Made by a program: the position numbers and the translations under genes. Positions 43,456 through 54,899 of a stretch of 64,000 nt of DNA are shown in pieces. The stretch comes from Variovorax sp. PMC12 (GTDB taxonomy: Bacteria; Pseudomonadota; Gammaproteobacteria; Burkholderiales; Burkholderiaceae_C), in the NCBI RefSeq assembly GCF_003019815.1, contig NZ_CP027773.1, forward strand, positions 1 to 64,000, written 5' to 3'. How positions within the stretch are numbered: position 1 is the stretch's first letter; each line of letters starts with the position of its first letter. Under the pieces are notes generated by a model. That model had not been told where the DNA came from and searched no databases. It saw nothing but the letters and a program-made list of their open reading frames with translations.

Positions 43456-44403
43456 TTGATTCACGCCTTCCTGCCGCCCCGCGCGGTCGTCCGCGAAGTG
43501 GGCCTGCGCGACGGCCTCCAGAGCATCGCCCGCGTGCTGCCCACCGAACGCAAGCTCGAATGGATCCGCGGCGCCCACGCGGCCGGCCAGCGCGAGATCG
43601 AAGTCGGCTCTTTCGTGCCGGCGCACCTGCTGCCGCAACTGGCCGACACCGCCGAACTGCTGGCTTATGCGAAGACGCTGCCGGGCCTGTTCGCGTCGGT
43701 GCTGGTGCCCAACCTCAAGGGCGCCGAGCGTGCCATCGCGGGCGAGGCCGACCTGATGATCGTGCCGCTGTCGGCCAGCCATGCGCACAGCCTTGCCAAC
43801 CTGCGCAAGACGCCGGACGAGGTGGTGGCCGAGGTCGGCCGCATCCGCGCGGCACGCGACGCGGCGGGGTCGAAGACGCTGATCGACGGCGGCGTGGGCA
43901 CGGCCTTCGGCTGCACGCTGCAGGGCCGTGTCGATCCCGACGAAGTGCTGCGGCTGATGCAGGCGCTGCTCGACGCCGGCGCCGACCGCGTGAGCCTGGC
44001 TGACACCGTCGGCTATGCCGATCCGGCGATGGTGCGCAGCCTGTTCGAGCGCGCGCTGCGCATCGCGGGCGACCGGCTGTGGTGCGGCCATTTCCACGAC
44101 ACCCGCGGCATGGGGCTCGCGAACGCGTATGCCGCGCTGGAGGTCGGCATCACGCGTTTCGACGCCTGCCTGGCCGGCATCGGCGGCTGCCCGCACGCGC
44201 CCGGCGCCAGCGGCAACGTCGACACGGAGGACCTGGTGTTCATGCTCCAGAGCATGGGCGTCGAGACCGGCGTCGACCTGCCGAAGCTGCTCGACCTGCG
44301 CCGCCGCGTGGCGGGCTGGCTCGATGGCGAAACGCTGCAGGGCACGGTGTGGCGGGCGGGTTTCCCCAAGACCTTTGCCGTGGTCGAGGGAGTCGCCGCA
44401 TGA
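43456..44403 (+). CDS. HMG-CoA lyase-like protein
   Basis: A 315-residue TIM-barrel lyase. R-E-V-G-L-R-D-G-L-Q near residue 11 carries the catalytic Arg and metal Asp, H-F-H-D-T-R-G-M-G near residue 213 holds the metal His pair, and G-I-G-G-C-P-x-A-P-G-A-S-G-N is the active-site Cys loop of HMG-CoA lyases. It cleaves HMG-CoA or a similar branched hydroxyacyl-CoA such as citramalyl-CoA. The start is TTG at 43456 with GGAG 8 bases upstream; the earlier TTG at 43408 lacks this. It overlaps the CoA-transferase by 4 bases. Confidence 0.88.
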   Translation: MIHAFLPPRAVVREVGLRDGLQSIARVLPTERKLEWIRGAHAAGQREIEVGSFVPAHLLPQLADTAELLAYAKTLPGLFASVLVPNLKGAERAIAGEADLMIVPLSASHAHSLANLRKTPDEVVAEVGRIRAARDAAGSKTLIDGGVGTAFGCTLQGRVDPDEVLRLMQALLDAGADRVSLADTVGYADPAMVRSLFERALRIAGDRLWCGHFHDTRGMGLANAYAALEVGITRFDACLAGIGGCPHAPGASGNVDTEDLVFMLQSMGVETGVDLPKLLDLRRRVAGWLDGETLQGTVWRAGFPKTFAVVEGVAA

Positions 44404-45605
44404 GCGCCACCGAAGAAAAGAAGCGCCTGCCGCTCGCGGGCATCCGCGTGGTCGAGTTCACCCACATGGTCATGGGCCCGACCTGCGGCATGGTGCTCGC
44501 GGACCTGGGGGCGGAAGTCATCAAGGTCGAGCCGATCGAGGGCGACCGCACCCGGCACCTGCTGGGCGCGGGCGCGGGCTTCTTTCCCATGTTCAACCGC
44601 AACAAGAAGAGCATCGCGCTCGACCTGCGCAACCCCCAGGGTCTGGAAGCCGCGCTGCGCCTGTGCGCCACGGCCGACGTGGTGGCGCAGAACTTCAAGC
44701 CCGGCACCATGGACAAGTACGGCCTGGGCTACGCCGCGCTCGGCAAGCTCAACCCGCGCCTCGTGTACGTCAACCACACCGGCTTCCTGCCCGGCCCCTA
44801 CGAGCACCGCACCGCGCTCGACGAAGTGGTGCAGATGATGGGCGGGCTGGCCTACATGACCGGGCGCCCGGGCGATCCGCTGCGCGCAGGCACCAGCGTG
44901 AACGACATCATGGGCGGCATGTTCGGCGCCATTGGCGCCATTGCCGCGCTGATGCAGCGCGCCGAGACCGGCAAGGGTCAGGAAGTGCAGTCCGCGCTGT
45001 TCGAGAACAACGTGTTCCTGGTCGGCCAGCACATGCTGCAGTACGCCATCACCGGCCAGGCCGCCGCGCCGATGCCGGAGCGCATCTCGGCGTGGGCGCT
45101 GTACGACGTGTTCACGGTGAAAGACGGCGAGCAGATCTTCCTGGCCGCGGTGAGCGACGCGCAATGGAAGACTTTCTGCGACGCGCTGGGCTTCGACGAC
45201 CTGAAGGCCGACGCCGCCCTGCAGACGAACAACGAGCGTGTGCGTGCGCGGCCCACCTTGCTGGCCGACCTGCGCGAGCGGCTGGCCGGGCGTTCGGCGG
45301 CGGAGCTGTCGGCCATCTTCGAGGCCAAAGGCCTGCCTTTCGCGCCGATCACGCGGCCCGAAGACCTCTATGCCGATCCGCACCTCCAGGCCACCGGCGG
45401 CCTCGTGGACATCCGCCTGCCGGACGGCGAGCGTGCCGGCGAAATGGCGCAGACGACGCTGTTCCCGATCACGCTCGGCGGCGAGCGCCTGGGCGTGCGC
45501 ATGCATCCGCCGACGCTGGGCGAGCACACCCGCGAACTGCTGGCCGAGCTGGGCTATGCGCGCGAGCAGGTCGATGAACTGCTTGCGGGCTCGGCGGTGG
45601 CCTGA
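44400..45605 (+). CDS. Class III (CaiB/BaiF) CoA-transferase
   Basis: A 401-residue CoA-transferase family III protein. It has the entry G-I-R-V-V-E-F-T-H near residue 14, A-D-L-G-A-E-V-I-K-V-E, and the segment A-L-D-E-V-V-Q-M-M-G-G that holds the catalytic Asp in this family. It probably activates the dicarboxylic acid whose hydroxyacyl-CoA is split by the lyase upstream. The ATGA overlap indicates coupled translation. Confidence 0.92.
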   Translation: MSATEEKKRLPLAGIRVVEFTHMVMGPTCGMVLADLGAEVIKVEPIEGDRTRHLLGAGAGFFPMFNRNKKSIALDLRNPQGLEAALRLCATADVVAQNFKPGTMDKYGLGYAALGKLNPRLVYVNHTGFLPGPYEHRTALDEVVQMMGGLAYMTGRPGDPLRAGTSVNDIMGGMFGAIGAIAALMQRAETGKGQEVQSALFENNVFLVGQHMLQYAITGQAAAPMPERISAWALYDVFTVKDGEQIFLAAVSDAQWKTFCDALGFDDLKADAALQTNNERVRARPTLLADLRERLAGRSAAELSAIFEAKGLPFAPITRPEDLYADPHLQATGGLVDIRLPDGERAGEMAQTTLFPITLGGERLGVRMHPPTLGEHTRELLAELGYAREQVDELLAGSAVA

Positions 45606-45652
45606 TCCACGCGCCGGCGCAAAATTTCAAAACCATAAAGAGAGACAAAGCC

Positions 45653-46642
45653 ATGAGCGACAAGACATTCCTCCCGATGAACCGCCGTTCGGTGCTGGGC
45701 CTCGGCGCCTGCGCCGCGGCGGTGGCCGCATGCCCGGCGCTCGCGCAGGGCTCGGACAAGCCGATCCGCTTCATCCTGCCGATCAGCGCCGGCTCCGGCG
45801 TCGACACAATCGTGCGCGCGGCGGCGCCCGCGCTCGGCAAGGCCTTCGGCCAGCCGGTGGTGATCGAGAACCTGCCGGGCGCCGGCGGCATCACCGGCGC
45901 GGCGGCCATCGTCAAGGCCGCGCCCGACGGGCTCACGCTGGGCATGGTGTCGAACAACCACGTCATCAACCCGGCGGTGTTCAAGAAGATGCCCTTCGAC
46001 GCGATCACCGACATCACGCCCATCAGCGTGGTGGGCGCCACGCCGCTGGTGCTGGTGGCCAACCCGAAGCTGCCCGCAAAGAACGTGCAGGAACTGATCG
46101 CGCTGCTGCGCACCAAGCCCGGCGGCTACAACTACGCGTCGTCGGGCAACGGCACCATCATTCACCTGGCCGGCGAGATGTTCATGGACGAGGCCGGCGT
46201 GAAGGCGCGGCACATCCCGTACAAGGGCACGGGCCCGATGGTCACGGACATGATCGGCGGGCAGGTCGAGATGGGCGTGGTGTCGTTGCCGGCGGTGCAG
46301 CCGCACATCAAGAGCGGCGCGCTGCGCGCCATCGGCCTGTGCGGCGCCACGCGTTCGCCGGCCGCGCCGGACATCGCGACCATCGCGGAGCAGGGGCTGC
46401 CCAACTACGCGGTCGAAGGCTGGTTCGCGGTGATCGGGCCGGCGAAGATGCAGGCCGCCGACGTGCAGCGCGTGCACGACGCGGTGGCGGCGGCCTTTAC
46501 CAGCGCCGAGGTGAAAGAGGCAATGGACAAGCAGGGCAACGTCATCAAGCCCACCACGCCCGCGCAGGCCGCGGCGTATTTCCGCAGCGAGGCGGCGCGC
46601 TACGCGGCGCTGGTGAAGAAGGCGAACGTCGTCCTGGAATGA
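45653..46642 (+). CDS. Bug-family tripartite tricarboxylate transport receptor 4
   Basis: A 329-residue receptor with a signal peptide of about 33 residues (N-R-R-S-V-L-G start, ending A-L-A-Q) and the Bug motifs L-P-I-S-A-G-S-G-V-D and S-S-G-N-G-T-I-I-H. AGAGAG precedes the ATG. It lies 47 bases after the CoA-transferase and probably captures the acid degraded by this operon. No TctAB genes are in view. Confidence 0.92.
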   Translation: MSDKTFLPMNRRSVLGLGACAAAVAACPALAQGSDKPIRFILPISAGSGVDTIVRAAAPALGKAFGQPVVIENLPGAGGITGAAAIVKAAPDGLTLGMVSNNHVINPAVFKKMPFDAITDITPISVVGATPLVLVANPKLPAKNVQELIALLRTKPGGYNYASSGNGTIIHLAGEMFMDEAGVKARHIPYKGTGPMVTDMIGGQVEMGVVSLPAVQPHIKSGALRAIGLCGATRSPAAPDIATIAEQGLPNYAVEGWFAVIGPAKMQAADVQRVHDAVAAAFTSAEVKEAMDKQGNVIKPTTPAQAAAYFRSEAARYAALVKKANVVLE

Positions 46643-46652
46643 AGGATTTGCT

Positions 46653-46673
46653 CCTTCCCCTTCCGGGGGAAGG
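46653..46673 (+). terminator. Hairpin after Bug receptor 4 (family C)
   Basis: CCTTCCCC and GGGGAAGG pair around TTCCG, 10 bases after the stop. The same stem follows dctP at 14916-14935, again in the sense of its upstream gene. The T-run is absent, so termination or 3' stabilisation are both possible. Confidence 0.6.
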
Positions 46674-46733
46674 CTGGGATGGGGGCATGCAGAGCGCCTG
46701 CAATGGGCGCCGCTTTGGGCCTTGCATCAGGGC

Positions 46734-47861
46734 CTAGGCCGGACCGACCGCGCGGTAGAGCGCCCGCACGAAATCCGACTGCGTGATCATTCCCGTCAGG
46801 CGCTTCTCGCCGTCGATGATCGGGATGTGGTGATGCCCGCCTTCGGAGAACAGCGGCACCAGGTCGACCACCGGCCGGTCGGCGCTGGCCACGCGCACCT
46901 GGCGCGTCATGATCTGGCCGACCACCTCGGGCTTGTTCGACATCACGGTGCGCGTGGCACGGATCAGCTCGCGCAGCCTGCCCGCGATGCCGTCGTGGTG
47001 CTGCAGGTCGAGCTGGCGGAAGAAGTCGGCCTGCGTGACGATGCCGACCACGCGGCGCGTGCGGTCCGTGACCGGCAGGGCCTTGATGCGGCGTTCGTGC
47101 ATCAGCGCCCAGGCCTCCTGCAGCGGCGTGCCGAACTCCACCGAGACGGGCTCGCGCGACATGATGTCGGCGCAATGCAGCGTGCCGAGGCGGCGCTTGT
47201 ACGACTCCAGCTCGGTCTGCTGGATCAACGATTCGAGGTCGTCGCGGCTGATGTCCAGCACCTGGTTGTAGCGGGCCAGCACGGCGTCGATGTCGGCCTG
47301 GCTGAAACGCGCGTCGGCGGCCGGCGGGCGCGCGACCTGCACATGCGGATAGCGCCGGCCGGTGAGGGTGTTGTAGAGAACGCCCGCCAGCACCAGCAGC
47401 AGCGAGTTGGTGAAGAAGGGAAACAGCGCGGACGAGAAATGCGTGGTGTGCGTCAGCACCGCGAGCAGCGCCGCGGCGCCGCCGGGCGGGTGCAGGCAGC
47501 GCGCGCCGAACATGAGCGCGACGGCCAGTGCCACGGCCACGGCTGCGGCGATGGTCGGCTCGGGAATCCAGCTGGCGCAGGCGATGCCCACCACCGCCGA
47601 CAGCGTGTTGCCGCCGATCACCGGCCAGGGCTGCGCCAGCGGGCTGGCCGGCACCGCGAACACCAGCACCGCGCTGGCGCCCAGCGGCGCGATCAGCCAG
47701 ACGCTTGCGTGCAGCGGACCTGCCAGCCAGTGCGACAGCAGCGCCGCCGCCAGCAGGCCGAGGCCCGCGCCGGCCACTGCGCGCAGACGTTCGCGCGCAT
47801 CGACGGTGGTGCGTGCCGGCAGCCAGGCGCGCGCGTGGGCCAGCAGGGCGTCGAACCGCAT
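46734..47861 (-). CDS. HPP-family membrane protein with two CBS domains
   Basis: A 375-residue protein. The N-terminal HPP domain (about 20-165, four or more membrane helices) contains L-H-P-P-G-G-A near residue 122. Two cytosolic CBS domains follow (about 230-370), each with a D-x-x-G-I-V/M-T-Q-x-D-F pattern that binds adenosine nucleotides in this family. HPP proteins have been linked to nitrite transport, so nucleotide-gated ion transport is plausible. It lies 19 bases after the Bcr/CflA gene. Confidence 0.9.
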   Translation of the reverse strand: MRFDALLAHARAWLPARTTVDARERLRAVAGAGLGLLAAALLSHWLAGPLHASVWLIAPLGASAVLVFAVPASPLAQPWPVIGGNTLSAVVGIACASWIPEPTIAAAVAVALAVALMFGARCLHPPGGAAALLAVLTHTTHFSSALFPFFTNSLLLVLAGVLYNTLTGRRYPHVQVARPPAADARFSQADIDAVLARYNQVLDISRDDLESLIQQTELESYKRRLGTLHCADIMSREPVSVEFGTPLQEAWALMHERRIKALPVTDRTRRVVGIVTQADFFRQLDLQHHDGIAGRLRELIRATRTVMSNKPEVVGQIMTRQVRVASADRPVVDLVPLFSEGGHHHIPIIDGEKRLTGMITQSDFVRALYRAVGPA

Positions 47862-47880
47862 AGGAGCGTGCGCTGCCTGC

Positions 47881-49116
47881 TCAGCCTTCGTGCGCCACCA
47901 TGCGCCCGATCTCGGGCCATCGGCCGTGCAGCCACACCCAGGCGACGAGTCCGATGGCGAGCATGGCCATGGAGGTCAGCGCCAGCGCGAGCGTGGAGTG
48001 CATCACCAGCGGCGCCACCGCGCCGGCCACGATGCCGTTGGCGGTGGAGCCGATCACCGCCTGCAGCGACGAGGCCATGCCGCGGCGCTCGGGGTGCAAA
48101 TCGAGCACCAGCAGCGTGACCACCGGCACCATCAGCGCCCAGCCGAAGGCGAACACCGCCAGCGGCCACAGCGCCCATGCCACGTGCGCCTGGAAGAAGG
48201 TGTTGGCTACCACGTTGACCACCGAGGTGACCAGCATGATGAGAAAGCCGTCGCGGATCTGCCGCTTGGGCGCCACCTTGCCCGCCATGCGCCCGCTGGC
48301 GCGCGCGCCGAGCATGATGCCGCCGATGGTCAGCAGGAAGAACCAGAAGAACTGCTGCGGCTGCAGCGCGAGGTGGTCGCCGAGGAACGCGGGCGCGGCC
48401 AGCACGTAGAGGAACATGCCGTTGAAGGGCACACCGCTGGCAAAGGCCAGCAGCAGGAAGCGCGGGTCGGAGCACAGGTCCCAGTAGCCGCGCATCAGGT
48501 GGCGCACCTGGAAGGGCTGGCGGTGGTCCTTGTGCAGTGTCTCGGGCAGCAGCTTGTAGTTGGCCGTGAACAGCACCACGCCCACCGCCACCAGGAACCA
48601 AAACACGGCGTGCCAGCCCGCGTGCACGAACAGGAAGCCGCCCACGATGGGCGCGATGGCCGGCGCCACGCCGAAATAGATCGTGACCTGGCTCATCACC
48701 CGCTGCGCCTCGGCGGGCGGGAACATGTCGCGGATCACCGCGCGCGAGACCACGATGCCCGCTCCGGTCGACAGGCCCTGCAGTCCGCGGAACAGCACCA
48801 GCTGCGTGATGTTCTGCGACAGCGCGCAGCCCAGCGACGCCAGCGTGAACACCGCCAGGCCCCACAGCACCACCGGGCGGCGCCCGAAGCTGTCCGACAG
48901 CGCGCCGTGGAACAGGTTCATGAACGCGAAGCCGAACAGGTAGGCTGAGAGCGTCTGCTGCATCTCGGCCGGCGTGGCGCCGATCGACTGTGCGATGCCG
49001 GAGAACGCCGGGATGTAGGTGTCGATCGAGAAGGGCCCGAGCATGCCCAGCACGGCGAGCAGCACGGCAAGCGCCCAGCGCGGGGCCTGCCAGAGTTTGT
49101 CTGCATCGGGATTCAT
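47881..49116 (-). CDS. Bcr/CflA-family drug efflux MFS transporter
   Basis: A 411-residue major facilitator with twelve hydrophobic segments. The motif D-S-F-G-R-R-P-V after helix 2 and V-S-R-A-V-I-R-D near residue 120 are typical of Bcr/CflA drug:H+ antiporters. The start at MNPDADK has GGAG 9 bases upstream; the longer frame to 49188 runs into the rpoD terminator. Confidence 0.92.
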   Translation of the reverse strand: MNPDADKLWQAPRWALAVLLAVLGMLGPFSIDTYIPAFSGIAQSIGATPAEMQQTLSAYLFGFAFMNLFHGALSDSFGRRPVVLWGLAVFTLASLGCALSQNITQLVLFRGLQGLSTGAGIVVSRAVIRDMFPPAEAQRVMSQVTIYFGVAPAIAPIVGGFLFVHAGWHAVFWFLVAVGVVLFTANYKLLPETLHKDHRQPFQVRHLMRGYWDLCSDPRFLLLAFASGVPFNGMFLYVLAAPAFLGDHLALQPQQFFWFFLLTIGGIMLGARASGRMAGKVAPKRQIRDGFLIMLVTSVVNVVANTFFQAHVAWALWPLAVFAFGWALMVPVVTLLVLDLHPERRGMASSLQAVIGSTANGIVAGAVAPLVMHSTLALALTSMAMLAIGLVAWVWLHGRWPEIGRMVAHEG

Positions 49117-49163
49117 GGAAAGGCAGCTCCGTTGTACTTGTTGTCTGTCTACGAAAAAGAGAA

Positions 49164-49196
49164 CGCCCGCCGCCCGTATGAGGGGCAAGGCGGGCG
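49164..49196 (-). terminator. Rho-independent terminator of rpoD
   Basis: CGCCCGCC and GGCGGGCG pair, with a smaller GCCC/GGGC stem inside the loop. The minus strand continues TTCTCTTTTTC. It lies about 25 bases after the rpoD stop. Confidence 0.85.
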
Positions 49197-49218
49197 CTTT
49201 GGCTTCAGCGAACCCGGA

Positions 49219-51552
<2,334 letters not shown>

Positions 51553-51825
51553 ACGACCTCGTTACGGCAAGAAAAGACAAGCGGAATCACAGGCGCGCCG
51601 TCACGCGGACAGCGCCACCACGCCCGTGCACAGGCACGGACAAAACAATTGGGAAAGAGGAAGTGATTCCTCAACAGGCAAGATGTCGGGCGAACATTTG
51701 GTGTGCAGTCCTTGCGGTTATTGACCCTTTCCGCCGGAATTTACCGTTGGAGTGCGTTGCGCTAGGGGTCGGCCCGGAGGTGCTGCTGTCGCTCTTGCCT
51801 AATTTCGCCAGTTGCGAAGCCCTAC

Positions 51826-51851
51826 ATTATAGCGCGTTGCGCAAATTTCAA
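51826..51851 (-). promoter_or_regulatory. Candidate rpoD promoter at the end of dnaG
   Basis: On the minus strand a perfect TATAAT (51826-51831) lies just after the dnaG stop. TTGAAA is at 51846-51851, but the spacing is only 14 bases, so the -35 assignment is uncertain. The 295-base dnaG-rpoD gap holds no gene and would be an rpoD leader of about 260 bases. Confidence 0.5.
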
Positions 51852-53869
51852 GCACTTTCTGTACCGGACGGGCGCAGGCGGTTGCGCAATTCGAGCCGGC
51901 GCGCCTCCAGCGCCTTGTAGCGCTCCAGGGCCTTCGGGTCCTTGCCCACGGCCGCGATGGCCTCGCTCTGCTGGGCTTTCAGGCGGTCGTCGAGCATGAA
52001 GTCGAGCACGCTGGTCAGCTCCTTGGCGGCGTCTGCCAGGTGCTGTTCTTCCTCGCCCTCGGGCACCGGTCCGGCTTCGGACACGGCCATGAGCCGCTCG
52101 GCCAGCGGCTCGAATTCGAGCCCGCGCAGGCCCTCGCGCAGCGCCGCCCAGGGCTGTACGCCGTGCTCGTGCAACTGGCTGTCGAGCCAGGTGAAGAGGG
52201 CGCCGTGGGCGCCGGGCAGCTCGCACAGCATCAGGTGCAGCTCGTGCGAAAGCGCCTCCCACTGCGCCATGTTCGACAGCAGCAGCCGCACCGCCACGTC
52301 GGGCCGGCTGGGCGGGGTGCCGCGGCCGCGCAGCGGCTCGATGGGCTCCTCGAACTTGCCGCCCCAGCGCTTGCCCTTGGTGAACTTGCGCTGCGGCTGG
52401 AACTTGGGCTTGCTATCGCTTTCATAGCGCGGCGGCTCGTATTCCTGAGGCGGCGGTATGTCGGGGTAGTAGTCGTCGCCGCCGCCCGTGTACATGGGCG
52501 GCTCGTTGTGGCGCTGTCCGGCGGAGGCGCCGCCAGGCTTGCGCGGGCCGGGCGTGGAGGCCCACAGTTCCGAGAGCGCCGCCGCGTCCAGCTGCACCAG
52601 CGTGGCGATCTCGCCCAGCAGCTGCCGCTTTAGCGCGCCGTCTGGCATGGCGCTCCAGAGCGGGCGCACGTTGCTGGTCATGTGGGCGCGGCCTTCGGCG
52701 GTGGTCAGGTCGCAGCCTTCGCGGGCGGCCTCGAGCATGAAGCGCGACAGCGGCGTGGATTCGGCCACGAAGCGGGCGAAGGCCTCGGCGCCGTGTTCGC
52801 GGATGAAGCTGTCGGGGTCGTGCTCGGCCGGCAGGAACAGAAACTTGATGCTGCGCACGTCGGTGGCGTAGGGCAGCGCGCCGTCGAGCGCCTTGCGCGC
52901 GGCGCGGCGGCCGGCGGCGTCGCCGTCGAAGCTGAACACCACCGATTCGGTGAAGCGGAAGAGCTTTTGCACATGCTCGCTCGTGCAGGCCGTGCCCAGC
53001 GTGGCCACCGCGTTCGGAAAGCCGAGCTGCGCCAGCGCCACCACGTCCATGTAGCCCTCGGTGACCAGTGCGTAGCCCCGGTCGCGGAAGGCGGCGCGGG
53101 CTTCATAGAGGCCGTAGAGCTCGCGGCCCTTGCTGAACACGGGCGTCTCGGGCGAGTTCAGGTACTTGGGCTTTTCGTCGCCCAGCACCCGGCCGCCGAA
53201 GCCGATGCATTCGCCCTTCACGTTGCGGATCGGGAACATCACGCGGTCGCGGAAGCGGTCGTAGCGCTTGGCTTCCTCCTCGCTGAGCTTGCCTTCCTCG
53301 TTGTTGACGATCACCAGCCCGCTCTCGGCGAGCAGCGGGTCGTCGTAGTCGGGGAACACGCTGGCCAGCGCGCGCCAGCCGGCCGGCGCATAGCCGATGC
53401 CGAACTGCTTGGCCACTTCGCCGGACACGCCCCGGCCCTTCAGGTATTCGATGGCGCCGGGCGCCTGGCGCAGGTGCTTGCGGTAGGCGTCGCCGGCCTT
53501 TTCGAGCACGTCGGTCAGCGTCGCCTGCTTCTGGCGCTGGCTGGCCGCGCGGGCGCGCTCGGCGGGGGAGGCGTCGTCTTCGGGCACCTGCAGGCCGTAC
53601 TGCCCGGCCAGGTCATGCACCGCCTCGACGAAGCCCATGCCCGCATGCTCCATCAGGAAGCCGATGGCGTTGCCATGCACCCCGCAGCCGAAGCAGTGAT
53701 AGAACTGCTTGGTCGGGCTGACGGAGAAAGAGGGCGATTTCTCGCCATGGAACGGGCACAGGCCCATGAAATTGGCGCCGGCCTTCTTGAGCTGCACATA
53801 GCGGCCGACGATCTCGACCACATCGGCGCGCGCGATGAGTTCTTGGATGAATGAAGCGGGGATGGTCAT
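51848..53869 (-). CDS. dnaG: DNA primase DnaG
   Basis: The enzyme makes RNA primers at the replication fork. The 673-residue product has the CHC2 zinc finger (C38, H41, C59, C62), the TOPRIM catalytic core with V-T-E-G-Y-M-D near residue 265 and F-D-G-D-A-A-G near residue 310. A Pro/Tyr/Gly-rich disordered linker (about 455-510) precedes the C-terminal helicase-binding domain. The start is MTIPASF at 53869, in line with family length; no strong ribosome site precedes it. Confidence 0.97.
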   Translation of the reverse strand: MTIPASFIQELIARADVVEIVGRYVQLKKAGANFMGLCPFHGEKSPSFSVSPTKQFYHCFGCGVHGNAIGFLMEHAGMGFVEAVHDLAGQYGLQVPEDDASPAERARAASQRQKQATLTDVLEKAGDAYRKHLRQAPGAIEYLKGRGVSGEVAKQFGIGYAPAGWRALASVFPDYDDPLLAESGLVIVNNEEGKLSEEEAKRYDRFRDRVMFPIRNVKGECIGFGGRVLGDEKPKYLNSPETPVFSKGRELYGLYEARAAFRDRGYALVTEGYMDVVALAQLGFPNAVATLGTACTSEHVQKLFRFTESVVFSFDGDAAGRRAARKALDGALPYATDVRSIKFLFLPAEHDPDSFIREHGAEAFARFVAESTPLSRFMLEAAREGCDLTTAEGRAHMTSNVRPLWSAMPDGALKRQLLGEIATLVQLDAAALSELWASTPGPRKPGGASAGQRHNEPPMYTGGGDDYYPDIPPPQEYEPPRYESDSKPKFQPQRKFTKGKRWGGKFEEPIEPLRGRGTPPSRPDVAVRLLLSNMAQWEALSHELHLMLCELPGAHGALFTWLDSQLHEHGVQPWAALREGLRGLEFEPLAERLMAVSEAGPVPEGEEEQHLADAAKELTSVLDFMLDDRLKAQQSEAIAAVGKDPKALERYKALEARRLELRNRLRPSGTESA

Positions 53870-53951
53870 GTAGGCGAAGAGCGGCAAATCATACGCAAGC
53901 CGCCGAACGCCCGGGGCCGGGCGGCATACTGGCCGCGACCGAAATCCACGC

Positions 53952-54899
53952 ATGACAATGTCCAACCCCTTGCAACATGCTGCTCCCGTGCTGCGCCACC
54001 CCGTGCGATTCGCCTGGGAAGCGCTGAAGGAGTTCCGCGCCAACCAGGGCCTGCTGCTCGCGGGCGCGGTGGCTTACTACGCGCTCCTGTCCATCGTGCC
54101 GCTGCTGATCGTCAGCGTGATCGCGCTGTCGCACGTCATCGAGCAGGCCGAATTGCTGCGCACCATCGGGCGGTACCTCGAATGGCTGCTGCCGGGGCAG
54201 TCGAAGGCCATCGTGGCCGAGCTGTCGAGCTTCCTGGATCACCGCGACGTGCTCGGGCCGGTGCTGCTGGTGACGATGATCTTCTTCAGCTCGCTGGCCT
54301 TCAGCGTGCTCGAGAGCGCAATGGCGGTGTTCTTCCACCACCGCAAGGCCGCACACAAGCGCCATTTCCTCGTGTCGGTGGCCATGCCGTACGTCTACAT
54401 CCTGTGCCTTTGCGTGGGGCTGCTGCTGGTCACGCTGGTGTCGGGCGCGCTGCAGCTGGTGGGGCAGGAGAGCGTCGACCTGCTGGGCCACAGCTGGTCG
54501 CTGTCGGGCATTTCGGGGCTTCTGCTGTACCTGCTGGGGCTGGGCGGCGAGATCTTCATGCTGACCTCGCTCTACCTCGTGATGCCGGCCGGGCGCATGT
54601 CGCTGCGGCATGCGCTGCTGGGCGGCGTGACGGCCGCGCTGCTGTGGGAGGCCACGCGGCGCGTGCTGATCTGGTACTTCTCGACGCTGTCGCAGGTGAA
54701 CGTGGTCTACGGCTCGCTCACCACGGCGATCGTGGTGCTGCTGAGCCTGGAAATTGCGGCCACCCTGGTGCTGCTGGGGGCCCAGGTGATCGCGCAGTAC
54801 GAGCGCCTGGACCGCACCGGCAGCACCAAGCCGCCAGCCTCGGAGGTCAGCGGGGAGCCAATCGAATCGCTCCGTCCAGACGAATCACCTCGCCGTTGA
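53952..54899 (+). CDS. YihY/BrkB-family inner-membrane protein
   Basis: A 315-residue membrane protein with about six hydrophobic segments. The A-Y-Y-A-L-L-S-I-V-P-L motif near residue 41 and the late V-V-Y-G-S-L motif are characteristic of the YihY/BrkB family, long misnamed RNase BN. Its biochemical role is unsettled. The last 53 bases overlap the convergent SDR gene, and the corresponding tail is Ser/Glu/Pro-rich and likely disordered. Confidence 0.92.
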   Translation: MTMSNPLQHAAPVLRHPVRFAWEALKEFRANQGLLLAGAVAYYALLSIVPLLIVSVIALSHVIEQAELLRTIGRYLEWLLPGQSKAIVAELSSFLDHRDVLGPVLLVTMIFFSSLAFSVLESAMAVFFHHRKAAHKRHFLVSVAMPYVYILCLCVGLLLVTLVSGALQLVGQESVDLLGHSWSLSGISGLLLYLLGLGGEIFMLTSLYLVMPAGRMSLRHALLGGVTAALLWEATRRVLIWYFSTLSQVNVVYGSLTTAIVVLLSLEIAATLVLLGAQVIAQYERLDRTGSTKPPASEVSGEPIESLRPDESPRR

